Source: Rhizobium sp. ACO-34A (lineage in GTDB: Bacteria; Pseudomonadota; Alphaproteobacteria; Rhizobiales; Rhizobiaceae). From it: a stretch of 64,000 bases of DNA. Numbering within the stretch: position 1 is the stretch's first letter; each line of letters opens with the position of its first letter. Position numbers and translations under genes: made by a program. A model generated the notes under the pieces. The model did no database searches. It was given only the letters and a program-made list of their open reading frames with translations, and was not told the origin of the DNA. Shown here piece by piece: positions 36,499-45,341 of this stretch. The stretch covers positions 3,413,001 to 3,477,000 of the forward strand of contig CP021371.1 in the NCBI GenBank assembly GCA_002600635.1, written 5' to 3'.

Positions 36499-36567
36499 TT
36501 GACACGAGGGGTCAGGTCGGAGTATTTGCCACCAACCCTTCAGGAGCGCGCCCCGCGGCGCGCTTTT
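36499..36567 (+). promoter_or_regulatory. Promoter and early hairpin in the rpmJ leader
   Basis: TTGACA (36499-36504), then TATTTG (36523-36528) at 18-base spacing, form a candidate promoter. A perfect eight-pair hairpin AGCGCGCC (36545-36552)/GGCGCGCT (36557-36564) ending in four T lies between it and rpmJ. The hairpin may be the purEK terminator, an attenuator of rpmJ, or both. Confidence 0.5.
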
Positions 36568-36627
36568 GATTGTTAAAAGATAGCGGGCGAATGTGATATT
36601 CCCCGGCAACAGTTGCGGACCAGAAAA

Positions 36628-36753
36628 ATGAAGATCAAGAACTCGCTGAAAGCGCTCAAGGCCCGTCATCGCGACAACCGTCTGGTTCGCCGCAAGGGCC
36701 GCGTATACATCATCAACAAGCAGAACCCGCGCTTCAAGGCTCGTCAGGGCTGA
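36628..36753 (+). CDS. rpmJ: 50S ribosomal protein L36, zinc-free (B) type
   Basis: 41 residues: [18 protein letters not shown], then [21 protein letters not shown]. It matches the alternative L36 (YkgO type), which lacks the C-x2-C zinc ribbon and is the normal form in alphaproteobacteria. It is highly basic, as expected for a ribosomal protein. The ATG has a weak upstream signal (GGACCAGAAAA). It is a single gene with a TTCG-loop hairpin after it, and too short for many gene finders. Confidence 0.95.
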   Translation: MKIKNSLKALKARHRDNRLVRRKGRVYIINKQNPRFKARQG

Positions 36754-36759
36754 GGCTTT

Positions 36760-36786
36760 CCATCGCCTTCGGGCGATGGCGGATTT
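36760..36786 (+). terminator. Hairpin downstream of rpmJ
   Basis: CCATCGCC (36760-36767), loop TTCG, GGCGATGG (36772-36779), then CGGATTT. Stable stem but poor T tract. Confidence 0.6.
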
Positions 36787-36874
36787 GCGGATCGTTTCCG
36801 GCGTTTTCGCCGGAGACTGTTGATAGCAAAGATTTGAATATGAAAGCTGGCGCAAGCGGTTTATCCTGACCGTT

Positions 36875-37492
36875 ATGCGCCGCTTTCGTTTTCATCGACT
36901 GTTCTTCGTCGCGCCACTTGTGGCGATGGCCTTGGCCGTGGCTCCGACAGGCCATGCGTCCGCACAGGACGCCGAACAGCATGCAGCAATCGCCGGTCAG
37001 CAGACTGACGCCGCCCGCACAATCGACCAGCTACTCACCAGCCTGAAGCGGGAACGCAACCCGGAAGCGGCCAACCGCATTTCGGCCGAGATCATGGGTG
37101 CTTGGAACGATTCCGGCAGCCCCACCGTCAATCTGCTGATGCAGTGGGCAAACACCGCCATATCCGAAAAGCGCAATCCCGCCGCCCTCGACTTCATCGA
37201 TCAGGCCATCGTTCTGAAACCCGACTTCGTCGGTGCGTGGAACCTCCGGGCCACGCTGAACTACACGATGGGCAACTACCGGAAATCGGTTACCGACATC
37301 AATCACGTCCTGTCGCTTGAGCCTCGCCACTTCGGTGCGCTGGCGGGCCTCGCCGCGATCCTCAACGAGCGTGGCAGCGAGGAAATGGCGCTCAAGGCCT
37401 GGGAACGCTACCTCGATATCTACCCCGCCGATCGCGACGCGCAGAACCTCGTCAACAAGCTCGAAGAGAAGCTTGCCGGCAGCCGCACATAG
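36875..37492 (+). CDS. Exported tetratricopeptide-repeat protein
   Basis: 205 residues. A signal peptide (MRRFRFHRLFFVAPLVAMALAV..., cut probably after HASA) precedes about three TPR-like units: PAALDFIDQAIVLKPDFVGAWNLRA, GNYRKSVTDINHVLSLEPRHFGAL and GSEEMALKAWERYLDIYPADRDA. It is probably periplasmic and serves as a protein-binding scaffold; the partner is unknown. It ends at a bidirectional terminator shared with pyk. Confidence 0.88.
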   Translation: MRRFRFHRLFFVAPLVAMALAVAPTGHASAQDAEQHAAIAGQQTDAARTIDQLLTSLKRERNPEAANRISAEIMGAWNDSGSPTVNLLMQWANTAISEKRNPAALDFIDQAIVLKPDFVGAWNLRATLNYTMGNYRKSVTDINHVLSLEPRHFGALAGLAAILNERGSEEMALKAWERYLDIYPADRDAQNLVNKLEEKLAGSRT

Positions 37493-37522
37493 GATGCGGC
37501 CCCTTCCCTGCAACCGGACATG

Positions 37523-37547
37523 AAAAAGCCGCCCGAAGGCGGCTTTC
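37523..37547. terminator. Bidirectional terminator between the TPR gene and pyk
   Basis: AAAGCCGCC (37525-37533), loop CGAA, GGCGGCTTT (37538-37546), preceded by AA, so both strands get a U tract. Confidence 0.88.
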
Positions 37548-37570
37548 GCATTATTACGCTTCTGAACCGG

Positions 37571-39010
37571 TCAGATGCCCGAAAGGCCGTCGGGACCGAT
37601 ATAGGCGATGCGCAACATGTTGGTGGAACCGGGCGTGCCGAGCGGCACGCCGGCAGAGATGATGACGCGGTCGCCGGGCTTGCCGAAACCTTCCTGCACG
37701 ACGATGCGGCAGGCGCGGTTCACCATGTCGTCGAGATCCGTCGGCTCCTCGGAGACCACACAGTGCAGGCCCCAGACCACCGACAGGCGGCGCGCGGTCT
37801 GGATGACCGGAGACAGTGCCAGGATCGGCACTTCCGGCCGCTCGCGGGAAGCGCGCAGGCCGGTATTGCCGGAGGAGGTGTAGCAGACGATCGCCTGCAG
37901 CTTCAGCGTCTCGGCGATCTGACGTGCAGCCAACGAGATGGCGTCGGCACCGGTTGCTTCCGGCTGGGCGCGCTGGGCATAGATGATGCCCGGATAGTGC
38001 GGCTCGCGCTCGACCGTCGAGGCAATGGACGCCATGGTCGAGACGGCTTCCACCGGATACTGGCCGGAAGCCGATTCAGCCGACAGCATGATGGCGTCGG
38101 CGCCCTCGAAAACTGCTGTCGCGACGTCGGAGACTTCGGCGCGCGTCGGCACCGGAGCGGAGATCATCGATTCCAGCATCTGGGTGGCAACGACCACCGG
38201 CTTGCCGGCGCGGCGGCAGGCGCGGATCAGCTGCTTCTGCAGGCCCGGAACGGCTTCCAGTGGCATTTCCACGCCGAGGTCGCCACGGGCCACCATCAGG
38301 GCGTCGGAAAGTTCGATGATCTCATCGATACGCTCGATGGCCTGCGGCTTTTCGATCTTGGACATCAGGCCGACGCGGCCGCGGGCGACCTTGCGCACCT
38401 CGGCAAGGTCTTCGGGGCGCTGGATGAAGGAAAGCGCCACCCAGTCGGCTTCGCCGGTGGCCAGAACGGCGTCGAGGTCGGCGCGGTCCTTGTCGGTCAG
38501 AACGCCGGTCGCCAGCAGGGTGTCCGGCAGGCTTACGCCCTTGCGGTCGGAAATCTTGGTGCCGGAGATGACGGTGGTCACGATGCTCTTGCCGTCGCAC
38601 TTTTCGGCACGCAGATGCAGCTTGCCGTCGTCGATCAGCAGGCGATGGCCCGGCTTGACGGATTCGAGGATTTCCGGATGGGGCAGGTAGACGCGAGTGT
38701 TGTCGCCCGGCTCGTCCTTGTTGTCGAGCGTAAACGTCTGGCCGGGAACCAGCTCCACAGTCGTCGCGGCAAACTTGCCGACGCGCAGCTTGGGTCCCTG
38801 AAGGTCGCACAAAATGCCGATCGGCCGGCCACAGGCCGCTTCAACGGAGCGGATCTTGGCCATGAGGCCCCGCATCACATCATGGCTCGCATGGCTCATG
38901 TTGATGCGGAAAAGATCTGCGCCCGCTTCATGAAGCTTTCGGATCATCGCCTCATCGGACGATGCCGGGCCTAGCGTGGCAAGGATCTTCACTTTGCGGT
39001 TACGCTTCAT
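37571..39010 (-). CDS. pyk: Pyruvate kinase
   Basis: 479 residues. It makes pyruvate and ATP from phosphoenolpyruvate. N-terminal KVKILATLGPASSDEAMIRKL, GADLFRINMSHASHD, ILCDLQGPKLR, the catalytic segment GLMSKIEKPQAI, MVARGDLGVEMPLE and VVVATQMLESMI are the family motifs. The effector domain with CYTSSGNTG closes the protein. The ATG (39010) shares one base with the DUF1036 stop (TGATG), so translation is coupled. It completes lower glycolysis together with gap and pgk, some 20 kb away. Confidence 0.97.
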   Translation of the reverse strand: MKRNRKVKILATLGPASSDEAMIRKLHEAGADLFRINMSHASHDVMRGLMAKIRSVEAACGRPIGILCDLQGPKLRVGKFAATTVELVPGQTFTLDNKDEPGDNTRVYLPHPEILESVKPGHRLLIDDGKLHLRAEKCDGKSIVTTVISGTKISDRKGVSLPDTLLATGVLTDKDRADLDAVLATGEADWVALSFIQRPEDLAEVRKVARGRVGLMSKIEKPQAIERIDEIIELSDALMVARGDLGVEMPLEAVPGLQKQLIRACRRAGKPVVVATQMLESMISAPVPTRAEVSDVATAVFEGADAIMLSAESASGQYPVEAVSTMASIASTVEREPHYPGIIYAQRAQPEATGADAISLAARQIAETLKLQAIVCYTSSGNTGLRASRERPEVPILALSPVIQTARRLSVVWGLHCVVSEEPTDLDDMVNRACRIVVQEGFGKPGDRVIISAGVPLGTPGSTNMLRIAYIGPDGLSGI

Positions 39011-39465
39011 CAGTTCTGGCTTTCCTGTGGTGTGCCCGGCGTATCGGAAAGCTGGACCATCCAGCTGCCCTGTCGGCCTGTGTCGTATTCCTTGAAGCCC
39101 ATCTGCTGGTAGCCGCGTGCGAAGCAATCCTTCACACCAACGATCTTGAACTCGTTTTCGGCGACACACATGTTGATGTCGCCGGTCCAGCGGCCGCCAC
39201 GGGCGGCGTCTTCAGCATAGAGATAATAGTAGCGAGACTGCAGTTCGCCCTCGATGAGGGTCGCGCATGTCGATGCCGGTACCTGCCACCAGCCCTCGGT
39301 GATCCAGCCCTCTTCGGCGCGATATCCGATCGCGACGCCGACAAGGTTCTGGGTTCCGTTACAAACCCGGAATTCCGCATGCGCAGCACCGGCTGCGAAC
39401 ATGGGAGAAAGAAGTGCCCCGGCGATCAGGAGGGGGCGCAAATGACGCACGGCCTTGCCGGCCAT
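39010..39465 (-). CDS. Exported DUF1036 protein
   Basis: 151 residues from the ATG giving MAGKAVRHLRPLLIAGALL, a signal peptide ending near AHA-E; a GTG eight codons upstream (39489) is an alternative. The mature part FRVCNGTQNLVGVAIGYRAEEGW, EGWWQVPASTCATLIEGEL and FKIVGVKDCFARGYQQMGF has the spaced cysteines of DUF1036 (small periplasmic proteins of unknown role). It overlaps pyk by one base, an arrangement I recall as common in rhizobia, though no functional link to pyruvate kinase is known. Confidence 0.9.
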   Translation of the reverse strand: MAGKAVRHLRPLLIAGALLSPMFAAGAAHAEFRVCNGTQNLVGVAIGYRAEEGWITEGWWQVPASTCATLIEGELQSRYYYLYAEDAARGGRWTGDINMCVAENEFKIVGVKDCFARGYQQMGFKEYDTGRQGSWMVQLSDTPGTPQESQN

Positions 39466-39651
39466 AGGAGATTGATTTTGCTTCAGCACGGTTTCCGCCG
39501 GAACTCCATCTTTGCGCGTCGACAGCCTTCTTGCGATGATGCACCAAGAATGTCAACGCAACTCTAATCGATTGTAATCATGGCCTGAACCATCGGGGCG
39601 GATCTTGGCACAAACGTGACCGAGACGAAAGCTTGCGCTCGTCTTTCCCCC

Positions 39652-40485
39652 ATGTCATCAAGCCCGTCACTCCTTTTCCGGCAGCGCGTCATGCAAGACT
39701 TCAATCCGTTTGAAATCATATCCGGCCATTATGACAGGGCTTTGGTTCTGCTCGGCGACCACGCGACAAACCGCGTACCGGAAAAGTATGGCCGGCTCGG
39801 CCTTCCGGAATCCGCCTTCTCCCGACACATCGCTTACGACATCGGCATCGAGGCGCTGACGCGCCGGCTGGCCGCCATGCTCGGCGTGCCCGCGGTGATG
39901 AGCTGTTTTTCCCGCCTGCTGATCGACCCGAACCGCGGCGAGGACGATCCGACCCTCATCATGAAGATCTCGGACGGCGCGATCATCCCGGGCAATCATC
40001 CGATCACCGAAGAGGAATGGAACGAACGCATCGCCACCTATCACCGCCCCTATCACGAGGCAGTGAGCCACACGATCGCGGAAGTGGCGAAAGCATCCGG
40101 CAAGGCGCCGCTGGTGCTGTCGCTCCATTCCTACACGCCGTTCTGGAAACAAGTCCCCCGCCCCTGGCACGCCGCCGTCCTATGGGACAACGACAGCCGC
40201 GCCGCCGGGCAGTTGATCGACAGGCTCCGCCAGCCGGGCGACATACTGGTCGGCGACAACGAACCCTATGACGGTGCGCTCAGAGGCGATACCATGTACC
40301 GGCATTGCATGATGACCGGCATGCCTCACGCGCTTCTGGAGGTCCGGCAGGATCTGATCGGCAGCGAGGAAGGTGTTGAAGCCTGGACCACCCGTCTTGC
40401 GCCGATCTTCGAGGCACTCAATGCAGACCCCGCGCTGCATGCCTATGAGGTCCATGTATCCCGTACCGGTCCCTACCCCGCCTGA
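39652..40485 (+). CDS. N-formylglutamate amidohydrolase family protein
   Basis: 277 residues from ATG 39652 (MSSSPSLLF); GTG 39616 and ATG 39691 are also possible. Family motifs are VLLGDHATNRVPEKYG, SRLLIDPNRGEDDPTLI, VLSLHSYTPFWK and LLEVRQDLIG. The enzyme class hydrolyses N-formyl-L-glutamate to formate and glutamate in histidine breakdown, but stand-alone homologues such as this may act on other N-formyl compounds. No hut genes are nearby. It is divergent from DUF1036-pyk. Confidence 0.9.
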   Translation: MSSSPSLLFRQRVMQDFNPFEIISGHYDRALVLLGDHATNRVPEKYGRLGLPESAFSRHIAYDIGIEALTRRLAAMLGVPAVMSCFSRLLIDPNRGEDDPTLIMKISDGAIIPGNHPITEEEWNERIATYHRPYHEAVSHTIAEVAKASGKAPLVLSLHSYTPFWKQVPRPWHAAVLWDNDSRAAGQLIDRLRQPGDILVGDNEPYDGALRGDTMYRHCMMTGMPHALLEVRQDLIGSEEGVEAWTTRLAPIFEALNADPALHAYEVHVSRTGPYPA

Positions 40486-40606
40486 GGCATACGACAGGAG
40501 CCGGCCGACACGTTTGCAGCGACGGCAAGAGATAGAGTGAAATACACTGCGCAAAGCAATGGTCCCGAGGGACCGCGACGCGTTTCAAAGACAGGACACA
40601 TACGCC

Positions 40607-40912
40607 ATGAGCAAGCCCGACGAACAGCAGCAGATCGAACTGGAAGCCGCAGCCTTCCGCCGCCTCGTTGCCCATCTGCGGGAACGCAGCGACGTCCAGA
40701 ACATCGACATGATGAACCTGGCGGGATTTTGCCGCAATTGCCTGTCCAACTGGTATCTCGACGCCTCCAACAAGGCCGGCGTCGAATTGACCAGGGACGA
40801 ATCCCGCGAACTCATCTACGGCATGCCCTACGATGAATGGAAAGCCCTTCACCAGAAGGAAGCAAGCGAGGCGCAGAAAGCCGATTTCGAGCGCAACAAG
40901 CCGAAGGAGTAA
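40607..40912 (+). CDS. DUF1244 family protein
   Basis: 101 residues from ATG 40607 (MSKPDEQQQIE), with ACAGGACA upstream. The conserved centre AFRRLVAHLRERSDVQNIDMMNLAGFCRNCLSNWY contains the Cys pair (CRNC) characteristic of DUF1244; a charged C-terminal helix follows. Function is unknown. It is a small soluble protein widespread in proteobacteria. The open frame extends 16 codons upstream but the family starts near the ATG chosen. Just upstream, GGTCCCGAGGGACC (40561-40574) is a short perfect palindrome. Confidence 0.9.
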   Translation: MSKPDEQQQIELEAAAFRRLVAHLRERSDVQNIDMMNLAGFCRNCLSNWYLDASNKAGVELTRDESRELIYGMPYDEWKALHQKEASEAQKADFERNKPKE

Positions 40913-41094
40913 GCGGAAGCCCTCAGAGCCATCCGCGGATCGACGGCTTGGCAACAACGAGCAAACAGACCCCGGACACGAGGCCCTGAGAGCAAATCCC
41001 ATCGACCGCGATGCGCTTTAGGTCTTGACGCGGCCCCGGCTTCGCGGCAGGTCAGCCCCCACGAACGAATTCCGAGATATCAAGGAGATTATCA

Positions 41095-41358
41095 ATGTCT
41101 GATGCCCACGGCGTCGCCCGCGACCAACTCCGCGCCTTTGTCGAGCGCATCGAGCGTCTGGAAGAAGAAAAGAAGACCATCGCCGACGACATCAAGGACG
41201 TCTACGGTGAAGCCAAGTCCATGGGCTTCGACACCAAGATCCTCAAGAAGGTTATCGCGCTCCGCAAGAAGGACGAGCAGGAGCGCATGGAAGAGGACCT
41301 GATCCTCGACACCTATCTGCACGCCCTCGGCATGATCGAGAGCCCGCCGGAAGGCTGA
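41095..41358 (+). CDS. gapR: GapR (DUF2312) nucleoid-associated protein
   Basis: 87 residues, full length. The sequence [43 protein letters not shown] and LRKKDEQER defines DUF2312/UPF0335. In Caulobacter GapR binds overtwisted AT-rich DNA ahead of polymerases and replisomes and is needed for normal growth. CAAGGAG lies eight bases before the ATG. It is monocistronic, with a very strong terminator after it. Confidence 0.94.
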   Translation: MSDAHGVARDQLRAFVERIERLEEEKKTIADDIKDVYGEAKSMGFDTKILKKVIALRKKDEQERMEEDLILDTYLHALGMIESPPEG

Positions 41359-41381
41359 GCCTCTAGCCATAGCAAACCATC

Positions 41382-41414
41382 AAAAAACCCGCCGAAATTT
41401 CCGGCGGGTTTTTT
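41382..41414. terminator. Bidirectional terminator between gapR and the DUF882 gene
   Basis: AAAAAACCCGCCG (41382-41394) and CGGCGGGTTTTTT (41402-41414) pair perfectly, loop AAATTTC, with U tracts for both strands. Confidence 0.96.
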
Positions 41415-41442
41415 AGTGCCTATGAATAAGAAACCTGACCGC

Positions 41443-43359
41443 TCAGGGAGCGCCGAAGCGGTTCGGGTCTACGGTCGTGGCGCCCTGCTGGAAGCCGACC
41501 GGGTAAACCGTCGCGGGCGCAGTCAACGAACGGCTGACGATGCGCGGCGCCTTGACCGGCTTTGTGACGGTCTCGAAGCGATCCTTGTTCAGCGCCCACT
41601 GGGCAATCATGTTCTTCGTAAGCTTCGTACCGCCGGTCATCGCCATGCGAGCCTGCTGCGCCTCGACCTGGCTCGGACGACCACCCTTGGCAGGCAGGCC
41701 GGCCTTCACGCCGCTTTCATCTGCTTCAGGAGCGACGAAGACAAAGGTATCGCCGAAATCGACTGCGCGTGTCGCAGGCTTCTGGTCGATCGAAGCAACC
41801 TGCGTCGGAGCAGCCTTCGGTGCGACCGGCTTGGGCAGAATCGTAGCCGGAGCGACGGGCGCTGCATTGCTTGTTGCAGTCGGTGCCGGCTGCGGGGTCG
41901 GAACCACGGCAACGGGGGCTGCCGTCAGCTCGGCTGCAGCGGGACGTTCGGCCGGCGTAGGCATGTTGTCCTGGGCATTGCTCTGCTCAAGGGCAGCGGC
42001 AGCTTCCGGCGACAGGATAGCCTGTTCGACTTCGTCAACATCCGCCTCGGGTTCTGCATCCGCAGTAGCAAGCAGAGCCTCGGCAACAGTCGGACGCGCC
42101 GTCGGCAGCGGGATATGGCTGTCGTCGACCATGTTCGGGTCGATCGACGCGGTCATCACGCCGGCAGGTTGGGCTCCACGATTACCGAGCAGGGTCGGAA
42201 CCGGAACCTTCATCGACTGCAGGTCGGCAAATTCATCGCCATTGGCCGGCGCGCCGGCAGCAACCTTGGACAAGGCATCCTCGGCGGCACTGCGGTTCGG
42301 CGAGTAGAGCGCCACGGCAAGGCTGGTATCAGCCTGCTTCAGCGACGGCCGCGATTGCGGCACCGGCGCATTGAGGGCCAGCTGGTTTTCAGGCGGCGCG
42401 GCTGTCAAAACCTGCTGGGCAGGAGCGACACCCGGAGGAGGTTCGGCCGTGGCAACCATGGTCGGTTCCGCAGCCGTCACGACAGGCTGAGGCGCAACAG
42501 AGGGCCGTTCGGCCGGCACTGCGACATCCTCTTCTTCATCCTCGTCGCCACCACCGCCGAAGAGAGCGGCCAGGAAATTCTTGCGCTTGCTAGGCTGCTT
42601 GGCGTCCGCAACGATGATCTGATTGGAGCTGACGCGCTGCTTGTAGTCGGCAAGCGCCTGCTGGTAGCCCGGCAACGGCTTGCCATCGGCCGGAATATGC
42701 AAGGTCTTGCCGTCAGGGAAGAGGCGTACGAGATCCTGACGCGACATGCGCGGCCAGGCGCGAACGGAGGCCACGTCCATATGCACGAAGGGCGAGCCGG
42801 AATTCGGATAGTAACCGACGCCGCCGGCCTGCATCTTCATGCCGATTTCACGCAGCGTCTTGAGCTGTACGCCCGGGATGTAGAAGTCCATCGCCGTGCC
42901 GCGCATATGCTGGCTTTCCTTGGCGACGCCCTTGGAACGGGACCGGAGCATGGAGTTGGTTTCCGGCGAACGGAAGCCCGAAACGACATTGATGTAGCCC
43001 GAAGCACCGGCACGCCGGTAGACCTCCCAGACGAGGTCGAAGAGGCGCGGATCCATCTTGGTCGGCTGGTTGCGACGCCAGTCGCGCAGGATGACGTTGA
43101 GCTGCTTCAGGCCGTTCGCATCGTAGCGACCGTTGCGCTTGAAGGTGATGGCGGCCTTTTCGCCGGTGTGGACGAAATGGATCTTCAGTGTGCGGGTTTC
43201 GGCATGAGCGGAAGAGGAGGCACCGAACAGCATGACGGTGCTGACAATGAGGACAGCAAGAACGGTGAAGCACAACTGGGCGGCTGAACGCACGCGTGCA
43301 GCCCGATGGCTGCGCCCTATTCTGTCGACAGGCGCGCTTGTTTCATGCGGATTCTGCAA
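41443..43359 (-). CDS. DUF882 (YcbK-like, M15 fold) exported protein with long proline/alanine-rich tail
   Basis: About 638 residues from a TTG at 43359 (MQNPHETSAPV), which has GGGGAT seven bases upstream; a TTG at 43395 is the alternative. A membrane/signal segment (LCFTVLAVLIVSTVMLFGASSSAHA) precedes the DUF882 domain, about residues 55-230: NGLKQLNVILRDWR, VVSGFRSPETN, SQHMRGTAMDFY and FVHMDVASVRAWP, which keeps the H/D/H metal residues of M15-type peptidases. It likely trims peptidoglycan cross-links or stems. The remaining 370 residues are low-complexity Ala/Pro/Val with no recognised domain, perhaps a periplasmic spacer. A CtrA-like box lies upstream. Confidence 0.86.
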   Translation of the reverse strand: MQNPHETSAPVDRIGRSHRAARVRSAAQLCFTVLAVLIVSTVMLFGASSSAHAETRTLKIHFVHTGEKAAITFKRNGRYDANGLKQLNVILRDWRRNQPTKMDPRLFDLVWEVYRRAGASGYINVVSGFRSPETNSMLRSRSKGVAKESQHMRGTAMDFYIPGVQLKTLREIGMKMQAGGVGYYPNSGSPFVHMDVASVRAWPRMSRQDLVRLFPDGKTLHIPADGKPLPGYQQALADYKQRVSSNQIIVADAKQPSKRKNFLAALFGGGGDEDEEEDVAVPAERPSVAPQPVVTAAEPTMVATAEPPPGVAPAQQVLTAAPPENQLALNAPVPQSRPSLKQADTSLAVALYSPNRSAAEDALSKVAAGAPANGDEFADLQSMKVPVPTLLGNRGAQPAGVMTASIDPNMVDDSHIPLPTARPTVAEALLATADAEPEADVDEVEQAILSPEAAAALEQSNAQDNMPTPAERPAAAELTAAPVAVVPTPQPAPTATSNAAPVAPATILPKPVAPKAAPTQVASIDQKPATRAVDFGDTFVFVAPEADESGVKAGLPAKGGRPSQVEAQQARMAMTGGTKLTKNMIAQWALNKDRFETVTKPVKAPRIVSRSLTAPATVYPVGFQQGATTVDPNRFGAP

Positions 43360-43511
43360 TTCTATCCCCGTCCGAAAGACTACGTCCCACGCCAACTCAC
43401 ATGGATGTCAAATGCGGTAACACCATGGCAAATCTGCCACAGATGCACAAGCAATCCATATATAGTGAACGATTGTCTAACAAGTCATTCACTGTTCGTA
43501 AGGGAAGTTCT

Positions 43512-43526
43512 TTACCCAACCGTTAA
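43512..43526 (-). promoter_or_regulatory. CtrA-like box upstream of the DUF882 gene
   Basis: Read on the minus strand: TTAA-CGGTTGG-GTAA, seven of eight consensus bases of TTAA-N7-TTAA. It lies about 150 bases upstream of the DUF882 start. Single-mismatch sites are frequent by chance, so confidence is low. Confidence 0.35.
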
Positions 43527-43548
43527 CGATTAGGCCCTTTTCGGCGGT

Positions 43549-45162
43549 TCAGGCGGCGTGTTTTTGCGGATCGTCAGGATCAATGCCATAATCCTTGAGC
43601 TTGCGATAAAGTGTCGATCGACCGATCCCGAGCTTGCGCGCCACCTGGCTCATCTGTCCGCGGTAGAATTTCAGCGCAAAACGAATCAGTTCCTCTTCCA
43701 CATCCGCAAGCTTGCGGACGTTACCCGCCTCATCCGTACTGACGATAACGTTGTCGGGTTGAACCGCAGCTGCCGCGGCTGCGGATGTCGCCGCTTCGTT
43801 TCTTCTCGCAACGATCTCCTCGGCAACAGCATGAGCCGAAGCAACGGCCGCAGCGACAGTCCGCTCTTCAAGCGGCGCACGCTGCATGACCGTGGCAAGG
43901 CCGCTTTCGTGCCCTTCCGAAACCTGAGCGAGAACCTGCGGGAAGGACGGCTCGGTGAGCACGCCTCCGTCGAAAAGCACGACGGCGCGGAACACGGCAT
44001 TCTCAAGCTGCCGGACATTGCCCGGCCAGTCGAAGCTTGTCAGCATGGCCAGAGTGGCGGCGTCGATCGAAAGCGGCTTCGCCAGACGCTGCTCGGACGA
44101 GAAACGCTCGATGAATGACCGCACGAGATGCGGGATATCCTCCCTGCGACGACGCAGCGCCGGGATGGTGATCGGAAAGACGTTCAGCCGATAATAGAGA
44201 TCCTCGCGGAAACGGCCGGACTTGACCTCCTCGATCAGGTCCTTGTTGGTCGCGAGGATCAGCCGGACGTTGACCTTGCGCGGCTTGCGCCCGCCTGCGG
44301 ATTCGATTTCGCCGGATTGTACCGCGCCGAGCAGCTTGACCTGCAGATGCTGCGGCAATTCGCTGATTTCCTCGATGAACAGCGTGCCGCCATCGGCCTC
44401 GGCAAATTTGCCGGCATGGCGCTCACCGGAACCGGCGTGCGAAACGCCCTCCGTGCCGAACAACTGCGCCTCCATCAGCCCATGGGGAATAACGGCACAA
44501 TTGAAGGAGACGAAGCTTCGGCCCGAACGCTCGCTGGCGCCATGGATGGCGCGTGCGAGCATTTCCTTGCCGACGCCCGCCTCGCCTTCCAGCATGATCG
44601 GAATCATCGACTGGCTGGCCCGGCGTCCGAGTTCGACCGCCCGCGACATGGCAGCACTTGCCGCAATGATATCGCTGAAACCGACGGCACCCGAGCGAGC
44701 GCGGCGGACCGGACGTCCCTCGGAACCATAGCGACCATATTTCAGGGCGCTTTCGATGGCGCCCAGGACCCGCTCGGTCGAGCAGGGCTTCACAAGGAAT
44801 TCGAACGCGCCGACACGCATCGCCTCGATTGCGAACTGCATCGACCCTTCGGCCGTCTGTACGATGACGGGCGCGACATGATGCAGGTCACCAAGCGCGT
44901 TGATGAAACCGGCACCGGCGCGGGAAGGATCGCTGACATCCACGAGGATGACGTTGATCTCGTCGCGATGCTTGCGAAAGATGTTCAGCCCTTCGTGGTC
45001 GCTTTCGGCGATGTGAACCACATGGCCTTGCGCCTCGATCCCGGCCTTGAGTGAGCGGCGCTGCGCCGGATCTTCATCGATAACGAGGATATGCGCGTTC
45101 AATGTATGGCTCCCGGAATCATTCTGAGTTTCATCTGGTGCGTCATGCACCCGAAGTGTCAT
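43549..45162 (-). CDS. NtrC-family response regulator without the sigma-54 contact motif
   Basis: 537 residues. Receiver domain about 23-140: acidic pair E30/D31, phosphoacceptor D75, T103 and K125 are all present. AAA+ domain about 165-390: Walker A GEAGVGKE (193-200), Walker-B-like TLFIEE (260s; the usual Asp is Glu) and FREDLYYRLNVFP with the arginine residues. The loop that should read GAFTGA is GVSHAG (239-244), so contact with sigma-54 is unlikely. The C-terminal Fis helix-turn-helix (VARKLGIGRSTLYRKLKDYGI) is intact. It could act at sigma-70 promoters or as a repressor. No histidine kinase gene adjoins it. Confidence 0.92.
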   Translation of the reverse strand: MTLRVHDAPDETQNDSGSHTLNAHILVIDEDPAQRRSLKAGIEAQGHVVHIAESDHEGLNIFRKHRDEINVILVDVSDPSRAGAGFINALGDLHHVAPVIVQTAEGSMQFAIEAMRVGAFEFLVKPCSTERVLGAIESALKYGRYGSEGRPVRRARSGAVGFSDIIAASAAMSRAVELGRRASQSMIPIMLEGEAGVGKEMLARAIHGASERSGRSFVSFNCAVIPHGLMEAQLFGTEGVSHAGSGERHAGKFAEADGGTLFIEEISELPQHLQVKLLGAVQSGEIESAGGRKPRKVNVRLILATNKDLIEEVKSGRFREDLYYRLNVFPITIPALRRRREDIPHLVRSFIERFSSEQRLAKPLSIDAATLAMLTSFDWPGNVRQLENAVFRAVVLFDGGVLTEPSFPQVLAQVSEGHESGLATVMQRAPLEERTVAAAVASAHAVAEEIVARRNEAATSAAAAAAVQPDNVIVSTDEAGNVRKLADVEEELIRFALKFYRGQMSQVARKLGIGRSTLYRKLKDYGIDPDDPQKHAA

Positions 45163-45341
45163 GCTTCAGCGCAGACTGTCAGAAAGGACTGAAGATCCTC
45201 TTTTGAGAAAAGCTCGCATTTTAGCAAAGCGCACAAGAGGTTACGGCCGTCCTCCTTCAACGAACCGATCGTTCGTCTTGCCCCGTCCATCCGGACTGAC
45301 TACATCTCCTCACCAACACGCAACGAACAGGAAGATCCGCC

